64,000 nucleotides of DNA from Nocardia sp. CC227C (lineage in GTDB: Bacteria; Actinomycetota; Actinomycetes; Mycobacteriales; Mycobacteriaceae). This document shows positions 22,816 to 33,868 of this stretch, piece by piece (positions within the stretch are counted from its first letter, which is position 1; every line of letters begins with the position of its first letter). The translations under genes and the position numbers were made by a program. Under the pieces are notes generated by a model that was not told the DNA's origin, did not search any database, and was given only the letters and a program-made list of their open reading frames with translations. The stretch is taken from NCBI RefSeq assembly GCF_030767025.1, contig NZ_JASITE010000001.1, forward strand, positions 678,234-742,233. The letters are read 5' to 3'.

Positions 22816-23140
22816 TCCGTTGTACCAACTACCGCCCAAGGCCGACGCCCACACCGTCGGTGGGCGGCTCACCGTCGAGGTGGAGTCCGATACCGTCGAA
22901 TACGGCCGGGCGCGGGCGGTCGAGGTGCGGCGCGCCCCGTGGGGGGCGCTGCGGGTGGCGGCGGCGCGGCGGCTCGGAGTCGCCGCGCGCTGAGTGTTCG
23001 GCACCCCGGTTATGAATGGGCTTGCATCGTCGTGCATAATCATTTGCAGGACGACGGAGCGGGCCGCGGCGCAGGGAGCCGGAGGCGAACGCGGCCGGTC
23101 GGTACAGACTCATACGCACTAATCGAGGAGCACACGGACT
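22816..23140. promoter_or_regulatory. Divergent promoter region with ARG-box operator of argG
   Basis: This 325-base gap between the esterase and argG contains TGAATGGGCTTGCAT (23013-23027) followed by CGTCGTGCATAATCAT (23029-23044), almost the same as the argC operator. CATAAT (23035-23040) would put the transcript start about 95 bases before argG. A short coding-like stretch without a convincing start (about 22850-22993, ending in a TGA) may be a gene remnant. GGAG lies at 23122, but the ribosome-binding sequence nearest the ATG (GAGGAG, 23122-23127) is well placed for argG. Confidence 0.65.
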
Positions 23141-25873
<2,733 letters not shown>

Positions 25874-25919
25874 GCGACCGGACCCGCGCGGCCCGACCTC
25901 GGTGCGCGACAAGCGCACC

Positions 25920-25951
25920 GGGCCGTCCGCGGCGGTGCCCGCGGACGGCCC
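25920..25951 (+). terminator. Strong hairpin after argH
   Basis: A perfect 12-bp inverted repeat, GGGCCGTCCGCG-N8-CGCGGACGGCCC, lies 46 bases after the argH stop. There is no T tract, as is common in actinomycetes. It sits just before the SMR gene's promoter, so it probably ends the argG-argH transcript. Confidence 0.6.
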
Positions 25952-25967
25952 GGATACGCTCCCCGGC

Positions 25968-26291
25968 ATGACTCTGCTGTTCCTGGCGCTGGCCATCGCC
26001 TCCGAGGTGACCGCCACGGTGTCGCTGAAGTTGTCGGAGGGATTCACCAAGCCCGTCCCGTCGACCATCGTGGTCATCGGCTACGGCGCGGCGTTCTACT
26101 GCCTGTCGCAGGCGCTGAAGCGCGGGATGCCGGTCGGCGTGGCCTACGGCATCTGGGCGGCGGTGGGGGTGGTGGCCGTGGCGGTCATCGGCGCGCTGTT
26201 CCTGAACGAGAAGCTCACCCTGATACAGGTCGGCGGCATCGGGCTGGTGATCGCGGGCGTGCTGGCGCTGGAACTCGGCGGTTCGCACTGA
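25968..26291 (+). CDS. Small multidrug resistance (SMR/EmrE-like) transporter
   Basis: A 107-residue, four-helix membrane protein of exactly SMR size. The essential membrane glutamate is Glu13 in LALAIASEVTATVSLKLSEG; the signature YGIWAAVGVVAVAVIGALF follows in helix 3. SMR proteins form antiparallel dimers that exchange protons for cationic compounds or guanidinium. The mycobacterial homologue is Mmr. TACGCT ends seven bases before the ATG, suggesting a leaderless transcript that starts right after the argH hairpin. Confidence 0.93.
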   Translation: MTLLFLALAIASEVTATVSLKLSEGFTKPVPSTIVVIGYGAAFYCLSQALKRGMPVGVAYGIWAAVGVVAVAVIGALFLNEKLTLIQVGGIGLVIAGVLALELGGSH

Positions 26292-26340
26292 GGGTGGACA
26301 TTCGCCGGCCGGTGACCACCCGCCATCGCGACGGCGATGT

Positions 26341-27570
26341 TCAGTCCTGTACGCGCACCGCGTATCCCGCGTCGGCCAGCGCCTGGAGTACATCGTCACG
26401 GTGCGCCGCGCCGCGCGTCTCGAGCGTCAGCGCCACCTCCACCTCGTCCACCGCGAGCCACGCCCCCGTACGGGAGTGCACCACATCCAGCACGCTGGCA
26501 CCGGTGCGGCCGACCTCACCCAGCAGCGCGCCGAGGCTGCCGGGGCGATCCGAGATCGTCACCCGCAGCGCGAGATAGCGGCCCGCGGCGCTGAGACCGT
26601 GCCCGACCACGCGGGTGAGCAGCAGCGGGTCGACATTCCCGCCGGACAGCACCGCGCAGACCGGCCCCCGCAACGCGAGTTCCTCGGGCAGACAGGTCAT
26701 CAGCGCCGCCACCGCCGCCGCACCGGCCGGTTCCACGAGCAGCTTGGCCCGCTCCAGGCAGAGCAGCAGGGCACGCGACAGCGCGTCCTCGTCCACCGTG
26801 ACGATGGTCGTCCCCTGCTCGGCGACATGGGCGAACGGCACCGCCCCCGGCAGGCCCACCGCGATACCGTCGGCCATGGTGGTCATGCGGTCCAGCGGCA
26901 CCGGGCGGCCCACCGCGAGTGAACCCGGCCAGGCGGCGGCATCGGCGGCCTGCACCCCGATCACCCGGACCTGCGGGGCGAGGTGGCGCAGCGCCACCGC
27001 GATCCCCGCCAGCAGTCCGCCGCCACCGGTCGGCACCACCACGGTGCCCACGTCCGGCAGCTGGTCCAGGATCTCCAGCGCCACCGTCGCCTGCCCGGCG
27101 ACGATATCGGGGTGGTCGAACGGGTGGATCAGGGTGGCCCCGGTCTGCCCGGCGAAATCCAGTGCGGCCGTGAGGGCCTCGTCGATGGTTTCGCCGACCT
27201 GATGCACGGTCGCCCCGTATGCCTTGGTGGCCACCAGTTTCGGCAGCGAAGCCCCGATGGGCATGAAGACGGTGGATTCGATGCCGAGCGAGCTGGCCGC
27301 CCAGGCGACACCCTGGGCGTGATTGCCCGCGCTGGCCGCCACCACGCCGCGGGCTCGCTCGGCCTCCGGCAGATTGGCGATGCGGTTGTACGCTCCGCGC
27401 GGTTTGAACGACCCGGTGCGCTGGAGGTTCTCGCATTTCAGCCGCACCTCCATTCCGGTGCGCTCCGACAGCACCCGCGACGCCACCAGCGGCGTCCGGC
27501 GCACCACGGGGGCGAGGAGTTTCGCCGCTTCGTCGATACGTTCCACGCTGACCAGATCCATGGCCGCCAT
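26341..27570 (-). CDS. ilvA: Threonine ammonia-lyase (threonine dehydratase)
   Basis: A 409-residue fold-type II PLP enzyme deaminating threonine to 2-oxobutanoate, the entry to isoleucine. KCENLQRTGSFKPRGAYN contains the PLP lysine; SAGNHAQGVA and PTGGGGLLAG are the phosphate and cofactor loops. The C-terminal domain (from about 325) is a single ACT-like regulatory module (RVTISDRPGSLGALLGEVG), the short form rather than the double-ACT E. coli enzyme. The ATG at 27570 is chosen; one at 27561 is in the same frame. Transcribed divergently from nsrR. Confidence 0.93.
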   Translation of the reverse strand: MAAMDLVSVERIDEAAKLLAPVVRRTPLVASRVLSERTGMEVRLKCENLQRTGSFKPRGAYNRIANLPEAERARGVVAASAGNHAQGVAWAASSLGIESTVFMPIGASLPKLVATKAYGATVHQVGETIDEALTAALDFAGQTGATLIHPFDHPDIVAGQATVALEILDQLPDVGTVVVPTGGGGLLAGIAVALRHLAPQVRVIGVQAADAAAWPGSLAVGRPVPLDRMTTMADGIAVGLPGAVPFAHVAEQGTTIVTVDEDALSRALLLCLERAKLLVEPAGAAAVAALMTCLPEELALRGPVCAVLSGGNVDPLLLTRVVGHGLSAAGRYLALRVTISDRPGSLGALLGEVGRTGASVLDVVHSRTGAWLAVDEVEVALTLETRGAAHRDDVLQALADAGYAVRVQD

Positions 27571-27784
27571 GCTGCCAGCCGGGTGTGGCCTGTGCCGCGC
27601 CGGGCACCGATGTCCGCCACGGCCACCACTTGTTTGCTGAATAGTCGCGATATCAAGTACGCGCGGTGAAGAATAGGGCAATTGGTCCTTGTGATCGAAC
27701 CGACAAAATGTGCACGGCGAATTGTATTTGAGCGCACACGCGCTGAATGCGCTTTCTCCTGTCCGAATTACGTACGGTGTAGCC

Positions 27785-28231
27785 ATGCAGCTTTCCCGGT
27801 TCACCGATCTCGGACTCCGGGCGATGATGCGCCTCGCGGTCAGCGGCGAAGCCGATACCCGTGTGACAGCGAAACTGGTTGCGAGACAAGTCAATGCCTC
27901 GGATCATTACGTCGCCAAGGCCGTCTCGCGACTCGCCGAACTCGGCTTCGTCGCCTCTCATCGCGGGCGCTCCGGCGGCATATTCCTCACCGACGAAGGA
28001 CGCGCCGCGACCGTCGGCGCGATAGTCCGCGGGCTCGAGGGAGATGCCGAAGTCGTCGAATGCCTCGGCGAACATCCCTGCCCATTGGCGAGCAATTGCC
28101 GTTTGCGGCATGTTCTCCGGAATGCGCAGGAGGCGTTCTATCGGGAGCTCGACCACTACACGCTCGCCGACCTGGTGACCGCGCGGACCGTCGAACTGCT
28201 GCATCTGTCGGCCACCCCGGCAGTCGACTGA
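27785..28231 (+). CDS. nsrR: Rrf2-family NO-sensing repressor, NsrR-like
   Basis: A 148-residue Rrf2 regulator with winged helix (MQLSRFTDLGLRAMMRLAV) and three cysteines in ECLGEHPCPLASNC (Cys93, Cys99, Cys105), the iron-sulfur ligand pattern of NsrR. NsrR represses nitric oxide detoxification genes until NO damages its cluster. The flavohaemoglobin gene follows after 18 bases, supporting that identity. TACGGT ends six bases before the ATG, so the transcript is likely leaderless. Confidence 0.93.
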   Translation: MQLSRFTDLGLRAMMRLAVSGEADTRVTAKLVARQVNASDHYVAKAVSRLAELGFVASHRGRSGGIFLTDEGRAATVGAIVRGLEGDAEVVECLGEHPCPLASNCRLRHVLRNAQEAFYRELDHYTLADLVTARTVELLHLSATPAVD

Positions 28232-28249
28232 ACAGCACGAGGAGACATC

Positions 28250-29473
28250 ATGACGACCGCAATGGATCCGGCCCTGGACGTCGTTCCGGAACTGGAACCC
28301 GAACACGCGGCGGTGATCCGGGCGACCCTGCCGCTGGTGGGCGCCCGGATCGACGACATCACCACACTCTTCTACCGCACGATGTTCACCGCCCACCCGG
28401 AACTCCTCCGCGACCGCTTCAACCGGGGCAACCAGGCCCAGGGCGCGCAGCAGCGCGCCCTGGCCGCCGCCATCGCCACCTACGCCACCCACCTGGTGAA
28501 TCCGGACCTGCCGCATCCGCGCGACCTGTTCTCCCGCATCGGGCACAAGCACGCCTCCCTCGGCGTCACCGCCGGCGAGTACGCGATCGTGCACGAGCAT
28601 CTGTTCGCCGCCATTGTCGAGGTGCTGGGCGCGGATGTGGTGACGGCCGAGGTGGCCGCGGCCTGGGATCGCGTGTACTGGCTGATGGCCGGCACCCTCA
28701 TCGACTTCGAGCAGGGGCTGTACCGGGCCGCCGGAGTGGCGGCGGGCGATGTCTTCCGCTGGGTCCGCGTGGTCGACCGGGTCGAGGATGCCTCGGGTGT
28801 GGTCACTTTCATTGTCGAAGCCGAGGACCCGGCCCGGCCGCTGCCCGATTTCCGGCCCGGACAATATATTTCGGTCGGGGCGGCGCTCGCCGACGGCGCT
28901 CGACAGCTGCGCCAGTACAGCCTGGTCAATGCGCCCGGCGCGGGCAGACTGGCGTTCACCGTGCGCCGGGTGGCGGCCGAGCGGGCGACACCCGAGGGCG
29001 AGGTGTCGTCGTGGCTGCATCGCAATGCCGTGGCGGGGACCCGCCTGGAGATCACGCTGCCGTTCGGCGACCTCACCCTCGACACCGCGGCCAGCACGCC
29101 GGTGGTGCTCATCTCCGCCGGGGTCGGCGTCACGCCCATGGTCGGCATGCTGGAGTATCTGGCCGCCACGGGGTCGGCCCGGCGCACCGTGGTGCTGCAC
29201 TGCGATCGCTCGGCCGCCGCACATCCGCTGCGCGTCCGCGTCCGCGCACTCACCGCCGACCTGCGCGATGCCGACTACCGCACCTGGTATCAGGACGAGG
29301 GGCAGACCTTCGATCCGGCGGGGATGGAACTGCCCGCCGATGCGGACTACTACCTCTGCGGCGGCACCGGATTCCTGCGGGCGGTGCGCGCACAGTTGCT
29401 GGCGGCCGGAATTCCCTCCGACCGCGTGCATTTCGAGTTGTTCGCCCCCAACGACTGGCTGCTGGACGCGTAG
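28250..29473 (+). CDS. hmp: Flavohaemoprotein, nitric oxide dioxygenase
   Basis: A 407-residue fusion of an N-terminal globin (about 1-145) with an FAD/NAD(P)H ferredoxin-reductase domain. The proximal haem histidine is in GHKHASLG (His101); distal residues Tyr42 (FYRTMF) and Gln62 (NQAQ) match the NO dioxygenase pocket. The FAD motif is LRQYSLVNAPG and the NAD motif is VVLISAGVGVTPM. It oxidises NO to nitrate. GAGGAG lies before the ATG, and the gene is the second of an operon with nsrR. Confidence 0.96.
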   Translation: MTTAMDPALDVVPELEPEHAAVIRATLPLVGARIDDITTLFYRTMFTAHPELLRDRFNRGNQAQGAQQRALAAAIATYATHLVNPDLPHPRDLFSRIGHKHASLGVTAGEYAIVHEHLFAAIVEVLGADVVTAEVAAAWDRVYWLMAGTLIDFEQGLYRAAGVAAGDVFRWVRVVDRVEDASGVVTFIVEAEDPARPLPDFRPGQYISVGAALADGARQLRQYSLVNAPGAGRLAFTVRRVAAERATPEGEVSSWLHRNAVAGTRLEITLPFGDLTLDTAASTPVVLISAGVGVTPMVGMLEYLAATGSARRTVVLHCDRSAAAHPLRVRVRALTADLRDADYRTWYQDEGQTFDPAGMELPADADYYLCGGTGFLRAVRAQLLAAGIPSDRVHFELFAPNDWLLDA

Positions 29474-29545
29474 CCGGACGACCGTCGCCGCATCGGAAAC
29501 GACGATCCGACGGTGAATCCACGGCATGGGTGCTGACCTGCGTTA

Positions 29546-30127
29546 ATGTCCGCACCCGTGTGGAGATCCGGGACAGTTCTCGCGATACTGCCGTGCGCGC
29601 TAGCGCTCGCGGCTCCCACGGCGGCGGTGCCGACTGGTGACTTGGTGGCGGTGCCGCTGGCTTCCACGGCGGTGCCGCCCGCGCCCGCGCCGCCGGTGGT
29701 GGGCGGCTGTGCCGACGGTGACTTCCGGTGGACGGCGGTGCACGGCGGCATCGATATGACGCCGAAACCGATGACCTTCACCTCGGTCGGATCGCTGCGG
29801 GACTGCGTCGGGTGGCCCGGTATCACCGGCGGCACCTTCACCGGGGTGCACGAGGCGTGGTCGGACTGCATGCGCCCCGCCGACGGCCCGATCACCGTCG
29901 AGATCGTCTGGTCCTCCGGTGCGGTGAGCACGGTGTCGGGGTCGTGGCCGGTGACCATGGCCCAGCCGAGCGTGGGTGAGTTGGAGATCGTCGCAGGTCT
30001 GGGCGCGGGCGGCCGGGTCCGGATCACGGCGGGCTACGAGATGATGACTCCGGAGATGATCATGGGCTGTCTGGGGCCCGGGGTGCGGACCGGCGTCGGC
30101 TGGGTGCGCGCCGCCATGCTCGAGTGA
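29546..30127 (+). CDS. Secreted hypothetical protein, 193 residues
   Basis: An exported protein of unknown family. The start carries a signal peptide (MSAPVWRSGTVLAILPCALA then LAAPTAAVPTG), followed by a Pro/Ala/Val linker and a beta-rich domain with four cysteines (GGCADGDF, LRDCVGW, WSDCMRP, MGCLGPG) that could form two disulfides. Proteins of this type are common in nocardial genomes with no known role. The ATG at 29546 is chosen; a GTG at 29558 fits as well because TAATGT lies ahead of it. Confidence 0.75.
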   Translation: MSAPVWRSGTVLAILPCALALAAPTAAVPTGDLVAVPLASTAVPPAPAPPVVGGCADGDFRWTAVHGGIDMTPKPMTFTSVGSLRDCVGWPGITGGTFTGVHEAWSDCMRPADGPITVEIVWSSGAVSTVSGSWPVTMAQPSVGELEIVAGLGAGGRVRITAGYEMMTPEMIMGCLGPGVRTGVGWVRAAMLE

Positions 30128-30322
30128 CGTTGTGCGGCCGATACGTGCCTGTCGGCCCGGGATGGGCGCACGGCACGACGGTGTGCCCGCCGCTGCCGGG
30201 CCCACCGACGCCGCGCCACGGCCGCGCCGAAGGCGGCTCTCGGTGAGGTGAGCTCGCCGCGGGCGCTGCGCCGCCTGCCGTCACCGAAAGTCTGCGCTCG
30301 CCCGCGGCGGTAGCCGGGTTCG

Positions 30323-30524
30323 GTGCCTGCCCGTGGTGTCAGCCGGGTTCGGTGTCTGCCCGTGGTGTCAGCCGGGTTCGGTGTCTGCCCGTGGTGTCAG
30401 CTGGATTCCGTGCGTGCCTGCGATGTCAGCTGGATTTCGTGGCCGCCCGTGGTGTCAGCCGGATTCCGTCCCCGTTCGCGGTGTCAGCCGATTTCCGTCG
30501 CCGCTCGTGGCGGAAGCGGATTCG
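30323..30524. repeat. Tandem array of seven 29-bp units (minisatellite)
   Basis: Seven head-to-tail units start at 30323, 30352, 30381, 30410, 30439, 30468 and 30497 (the last 28 bp). The common core is GTGGTGTCAGCCGG followed by a TTC-rich end; units 1-3 are nearly identical and later ones diverge. A partial unit precedes the array. It fills most of the 410-base gap between two convergent genes; the remainder (30128-30322) shows no gene. The 29-bp period is not a multiple of three, so it is not protein-coding. Confidence 0.92.
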
Positions 30525-30537
30525 GCTGACGGGTGGC

Positions 30538-31110
30538 CTACCCCCGCGCTCGGAACGCGTGGTCCGCGATGTCCAGCACCCGCGCCAGCCACGGGGTGTG
30601 GGTCTCGGGGGAGTGGGCGAGCGCGGTGCGGAGACGGTCCGGGCGCAGCCAGGCGAGGTTCTCCACCTCGTCCGGATTCGGTTGCGGCGCAAAGCCGTCG
30701 AGTCGGCCGATGAGCACGTGGTCGTACTCGTATTCGACGCGCCCGGTTCCAGGGTCGGTCGCCTGATAGGTGAAGGTGCCCACCTCGGTGAGATCTGCCG
30801 CCACCCCCAGCTCCTCGTGCAACCGCACCGCCGCCGCCTCGACCACCGGCTGCCCGGGGGCGGGGTGGCCGCAGCAGCTATTGGTCCACAGCAGCGGGAA
30901 GCGGGTCTTCACCGCGGCCCGCTGCTGCACGAGCATCCGCCCGGAGGCGTCGAAGAGCATGACCGAGAACGCACGGTGCAGTCGTCCCGGTGCGGTATGC
31001 GCCTCCGCCACGGGGCAGGCCCCGATCGCCCGGCCGTGCTCGTCGACGAGTTCGACGGGCAGGGCTTCGCGATCGGTGGCCGCGCCGAGGCCGGGGGATT
31101 CGAGGGTCAC
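30538..31110 (-). CDS. idi: Isopentenyl-diphosphate delta-isomerase (type I)
   Basis: A 190-residue Nudix-fold type I IDI interconverting IPP and DMAPP. LHRAFSVMLFD opens the Nudix core, NSCCGHP (77-83) contains the catalytic cysteine, and VEYEYDHVLIG the catalytic glutamate and metal ligands. The GTG start overlaps the stop of the methyltransferase gene by four bases (GTGA), so the two proteins are translationally coupled. It is the last gene of the encapsulin operon and would feed DMAPP for geranyl diphosphate synthesis. Confidence 0.95.
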   Translation of the reverse strand: MTLESPGLGAATDREALPVELVDEHGRAIGACPVAEAHTAPGRLHRAFSVMLFDASGRMLVQQRAAVKTRFPLLWTNSCCGHPAPGQPVVEAAAVRLHEELGVAADLTEVGTFTYQATDPGTGRVEYEYDHVLIGRLDGFAPQPNPDEVENLAWLRPDRLRTALAHSPETHTPWLARVLDIADHAFRARG

Positions 31111-31985
31111 CTACCCACCTTATCGGCGGCGATCAGCAGGTACTGGAAGCTGCCGTCCCGGTAGGCGGTGAGGAACGGCTTCTCCACCCCGGTGGCCAGC
31201 TCCGAATGGGTGCGCAGATCCCAGTACGGAATGGTGGCGGGCGTGAGGTCGGTGACCGCGATGGGCACCAGATTGTTGGCGGCGAGCGCCTTGAAGTACT
31301 CGCTGCGGGGATGGATATTGCACCCGTAGTGGGCGTCGATCCAGCTCACCGAGGCCGAGCGCCCGCCGGTCACATCGTTGGAGCAGCCGGTGATCACCAC
31401 ATAGCGCCCGCCGGGTTCGAGCAGCCGCGCGAATTCCGCGAACAGCTCGAACAGGTCCACGTACATGGTGGTCTCATTGGTCCAGATACCGCGCATGGAC
31501 CCGGCCTCGAAGCCGGTGTGCAGCATATTGGCGAAGTGGAATCGCACCTTGTCGGCGACGCCGCGCTCGCGCGCCTGGTCATTGGCGAATCCGGCCTGGT
31601 ACTCGGAGATCGTCACCCCGTCCACGGTGCAGCCGAAGCGCTGATTGGCCATGAAGCTGGTGCCGCCCCGCCCGGATCCGCCGTCCATGAGCCGGTCGCC
31701 GGGCCGCACGTCGCCGAGGTGGTCGAGCAGTAGATCGGCCTGCGCCGTCTCGAGCCGGTGCAGTTCCCGGACGAGGCGTTCCTGACGGGTCTCCTCGGGC
31801 CCCTCGATGACCGACCAGTCCGGCTCGCCGACCCCGTAGTGGTGGTGGTACAGCCCGTCGACCTCGCCGAGCTTGGTGTTCACCCGATCGTCATTGGGGT
31901 TGTTGTTCCAGTAGGCGGCGACCGACCGCTGGAAATCGGTGCGCAGGACCGGGCTGTCCTCGGCGTCGTGATGGAGCATGGTCAT
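31107..31985 (-). CDS. Geranyl diphosphate 2-C-methyltransferase
   Basis: A 292-residue SAM-dependent C-methyltransferase that adds a methyl group to GPP, giving 2-methyl-GPP, the precursor of 2-methylisoborneol. The SAM loop is LMDGGSGRGGTS (99-110). The substrate-side signature AYWNNNPNDDRVN, KLGEVDGLYHHHYGVG and the late IPYWDLRTHSELATGVE are those of the Streptomyces GPP methyltransferase as I remember it. It lies between the encapsulin gene (137-base gap) and idi (four-base overlap). The terpene cyclase that normally accompanies it is not in the window. Confidence 0.93.
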   Translation of the reverse strand: MTMLHHDAEDSPVLRTDFQRSVAAYWNNNPNDDRVNTKLGEVDGLYHHHYGVGEPDWSVIEGPEETRQERLVRELHRLETAQADLLLDHLGDVRPGDRLMDGGSGRGGTSFMANQRFGCTVDGVTISEYQAGFANDQARERGVADKVRFHFANMLHTGFEAGSMRGIWTNETTMYVDLFELFAEFARLLEPGGRYVVITGCSNDVTGGRSASVSWIDAHYGCNIHPRSEYFKALAANNLVPIAVTDLTPATIPYWDLRTHSELATGVEKPFLTAYRDGSFQYLLIAADKVGR

Positions 31986-32122
31986 GGCAGATCATCCTCT
32001 CGGTGGAAACTGCGTGCGCTGGGCGCACGGGGAGGACGCGTCCGCCGCCTGGGCGGACGCGCTGTCGAACTGGCGGCGCTGTCTGCGGGAAAGTTCGGCT
32101 CCGGGCCGATGCGCGCTGCCGG

Positions 32123-33529
32123 TCAGTCGGTCTGTCGGGCGACCAACACGTTGTCGAGAACACCGAGGGCGTCGGGCACCAGGACCGCCGCCGAGTAGTA
32201 GCAGCTCACCAGGTAGGAGATGAGCGACTGGTCGTCGATGCCCTTGAAGCGCACATTCAGACTCGGCTCGTACTCGTCCGGAATCCCGGTCTGGTGCAGG
32301 CCGATGACGCCCTGGTCCTTCTCCCCGGTGCGCATGGCGAGAATCGAGGTGGTCTGCGTGTCGCTGACCGGGATCTTTCCGCACGGGAAGATCGGCACCC
32401 CTCGCCATGCGGGCACCCGGTGCCCGTCGACCTCCACCGGATCCGGATAGATACCGCGCTTGCTGCACTCCCGACCGAAGGCCGCGATGGCCTTGGGGTG
32501 TGCCAGGAACAGTCTGGTGCTGCGCCGCATGGACAGCAGTTCGTCCATATCGTCGGGCGTCGGCGGCCCGGATTCGGTGTAGATGCGCTGCTTGAGATCG
32601 CAGTTGTGCAGCAGCCCGAATTCCGGATTGTTGACCAGATCGTTTTCGCGACGCTCGTAGAGGGCCTGGATGGTCAGCCGCAACTGCTGTTCGACCTGAT
32701 CCATCGGGTCGTTGAACAGGTCCGCGACTCGGGTGTGCACCCGCAGCACCGTCTGCGCCAGGCTCAGCTCGTATTCGCGCGGCGAGGTGTCGTAATCGAC
32801 GAAGGTGCCGTCGAGCAGTGGTTCACCGGAATGCCCGGAGGAAACCCGGATTTCGGCCTCACCGTATTTGTTCTGCGGGTGTTGCGCCGCGGCGGCCACG
32901 GCATCGAGCCGATCCCGCAGCGGCGGTGCGTTGTCGAGCAGTTCCTCGAAGGCGGAGCGGGGCAGTGCCAACAGCGTGACGGGTGTGACGGTCTTGATGG
33001 TGACCGGCCAGATGGCATTCGGATCGGTCAGCATTCGATCGCCGAAATAGTCTCCGCCGGACAGCATTCCGACCTTGGTGTGTTCACCGAACTCGCCGGT
33101 GCCGAGTTTGGCGATCTTGCCGTGCACGATCAGCAGCAGTTGGTCCACGGGGTTGCCGAATTCGGCGATGACCGTATCGGGTTCGAGATCGCGCTGTTCG
33201 AAGCGGCGCGCCATGGCGCCGAGGATCTCCTCGTCATTGAAACCATGCAATTGCGGCATTTCGGTCAATTCCAGCGGAATGACGCGCGCCTTGCCGCCGT
33301 CGATGAGGAATTCCACCTCACCATTGCCGACGGTGTAGGTCAGCCGCCGGTTGACCCGGTAGATACCGCCCTTCACCTGCACCCACGGCAGTGATCGGGT
33401 GAGCCAGCGCGAGCTGATGCCCTGCATCTGGGGTTCGGATTTGGTGGTGTGCGCCAACCGGTGGGCGGCGCCGGTGCTGAGACTCTTCCGGCCGTTGGTC
33501 TCGGCCTGGACGGGCATTTCTATGGTCAT
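32123..33529 (-). CDS. Family 2B encapsulin shell protein (EshA-like, with cNMP-binding-domain insertion)
   Basis: A 468-residue HK97-fold shell protein of the family 2B encapsulins, which assemble into protein nanocompartments. Residues about 20-90 and 210-468 form the shell fold; a cyclic-nucleotide-binding-like domain is inserted at about 90-205 ([29 protein letters not shown]). The canonical phosphate cassette (GE...PRxA) is altered: GD replaces GE and the PRxA arginine is missing, so ligand binding is doubtful. The C-terminal part ([29 protein letters not shown]) is strongly conserved in the family. Known cargo of family 2B shells includes 2-methylisoborneol synthase; here the downstream genes are GPP methyltransferase and IDI. 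Confidence 0.92.
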   Translation of the reverse strand: MTIEMPVQAETNGRKSLSTGAAHRLAHTTKSEPQMQGISSRWLTRSLPWVQVKGGIYRVNRRLTYTVGNGEVEFLIDGGKARVIPLELTEMPQLHGFNDEEILGAMARRFEQRDLEPDTVIAEFGNPVDQLLLIVHGKIAKLGTGEFGEHTKVGMLSGGDYFGDRMLTDPNAIWPVTIKTVTPVTLLALPRSAFEELLDNAPPLRDRLDAVAAAAQHPQNKYGEAEIRVSSGHSGEPLLDGTFVDYDTSPREYELSLAQTVLRVHTRVADLFNDPMDQVEQQLRLTIQALYERRENDLVNNPEFGLLHNCDLKQRIYTESGPPTPDDMDELLSMRRSTRLFLAHPKAIAAFGRECSKRGIYPDPVEVDGHRVPAWRGVPIFPCGKIPVSDTQTTSILAMRTGEKDQGVIGLHQTGIPDEYEPSLNVRFKGIDDQSLISYLVSCYYSAAVLVPDALGVLDNVLVARQTD

Positions 33530-33868
33530 GCTGAAGTCCTCACCCTCGAATTGCCGCCTGGGCGCGGCGGCCGGTGATGATCACGGCGATATAGCGGGCC
33601 GTGTATGCCCGCGAATGTGTCGGTTTGAGTGAAATGACATGCGCGACAGTGCGATCCAGCAATTCGATGGTAGATCGACGACTCGGCGAGTCGCAGCGGA
33701 ATGCGGGAATAATCCTGTGCCCGCAGTCTCATGACGTGTGTCGCAATTTCGACGCTATCGCATGAATACCGACCGGGATACTTCCGGAGCGGGTATTCCT
33801 TCGCTTGTGTAGGACGCGCCGGAGGTGGCATGGCGCTGCTCACAGCGCCCACGAAGTAGGCTGACCAT
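33530..33868. other. Divergent intergenic region, encapsulin operon versus hydrolase/AMP-binding gene
   Basis: This 339-base gap carries no gene I can support. It is less GC-rich than its surroundings. TAGGCT (33857-33862) ends six bases before the plus-strand GTG at 33869 and is a likely leaderless -10 element. The minus-strand promoter for the encapsulin operon must also lie here, but I cannot place it; a GAGGACT ribosome-binding sequence precedes the encapsulin ATG. Confidence 0.55.

Noticed and set aside
22850..22993. Small gene before argG
   Set aside because: Coding-like base use but no plausible start codon with a ribosome-binding site; may be a remnant.
30323..30524. CRISPR array
   Set aside because: Units are contiguous with no unique spacers and there are no cas genes.
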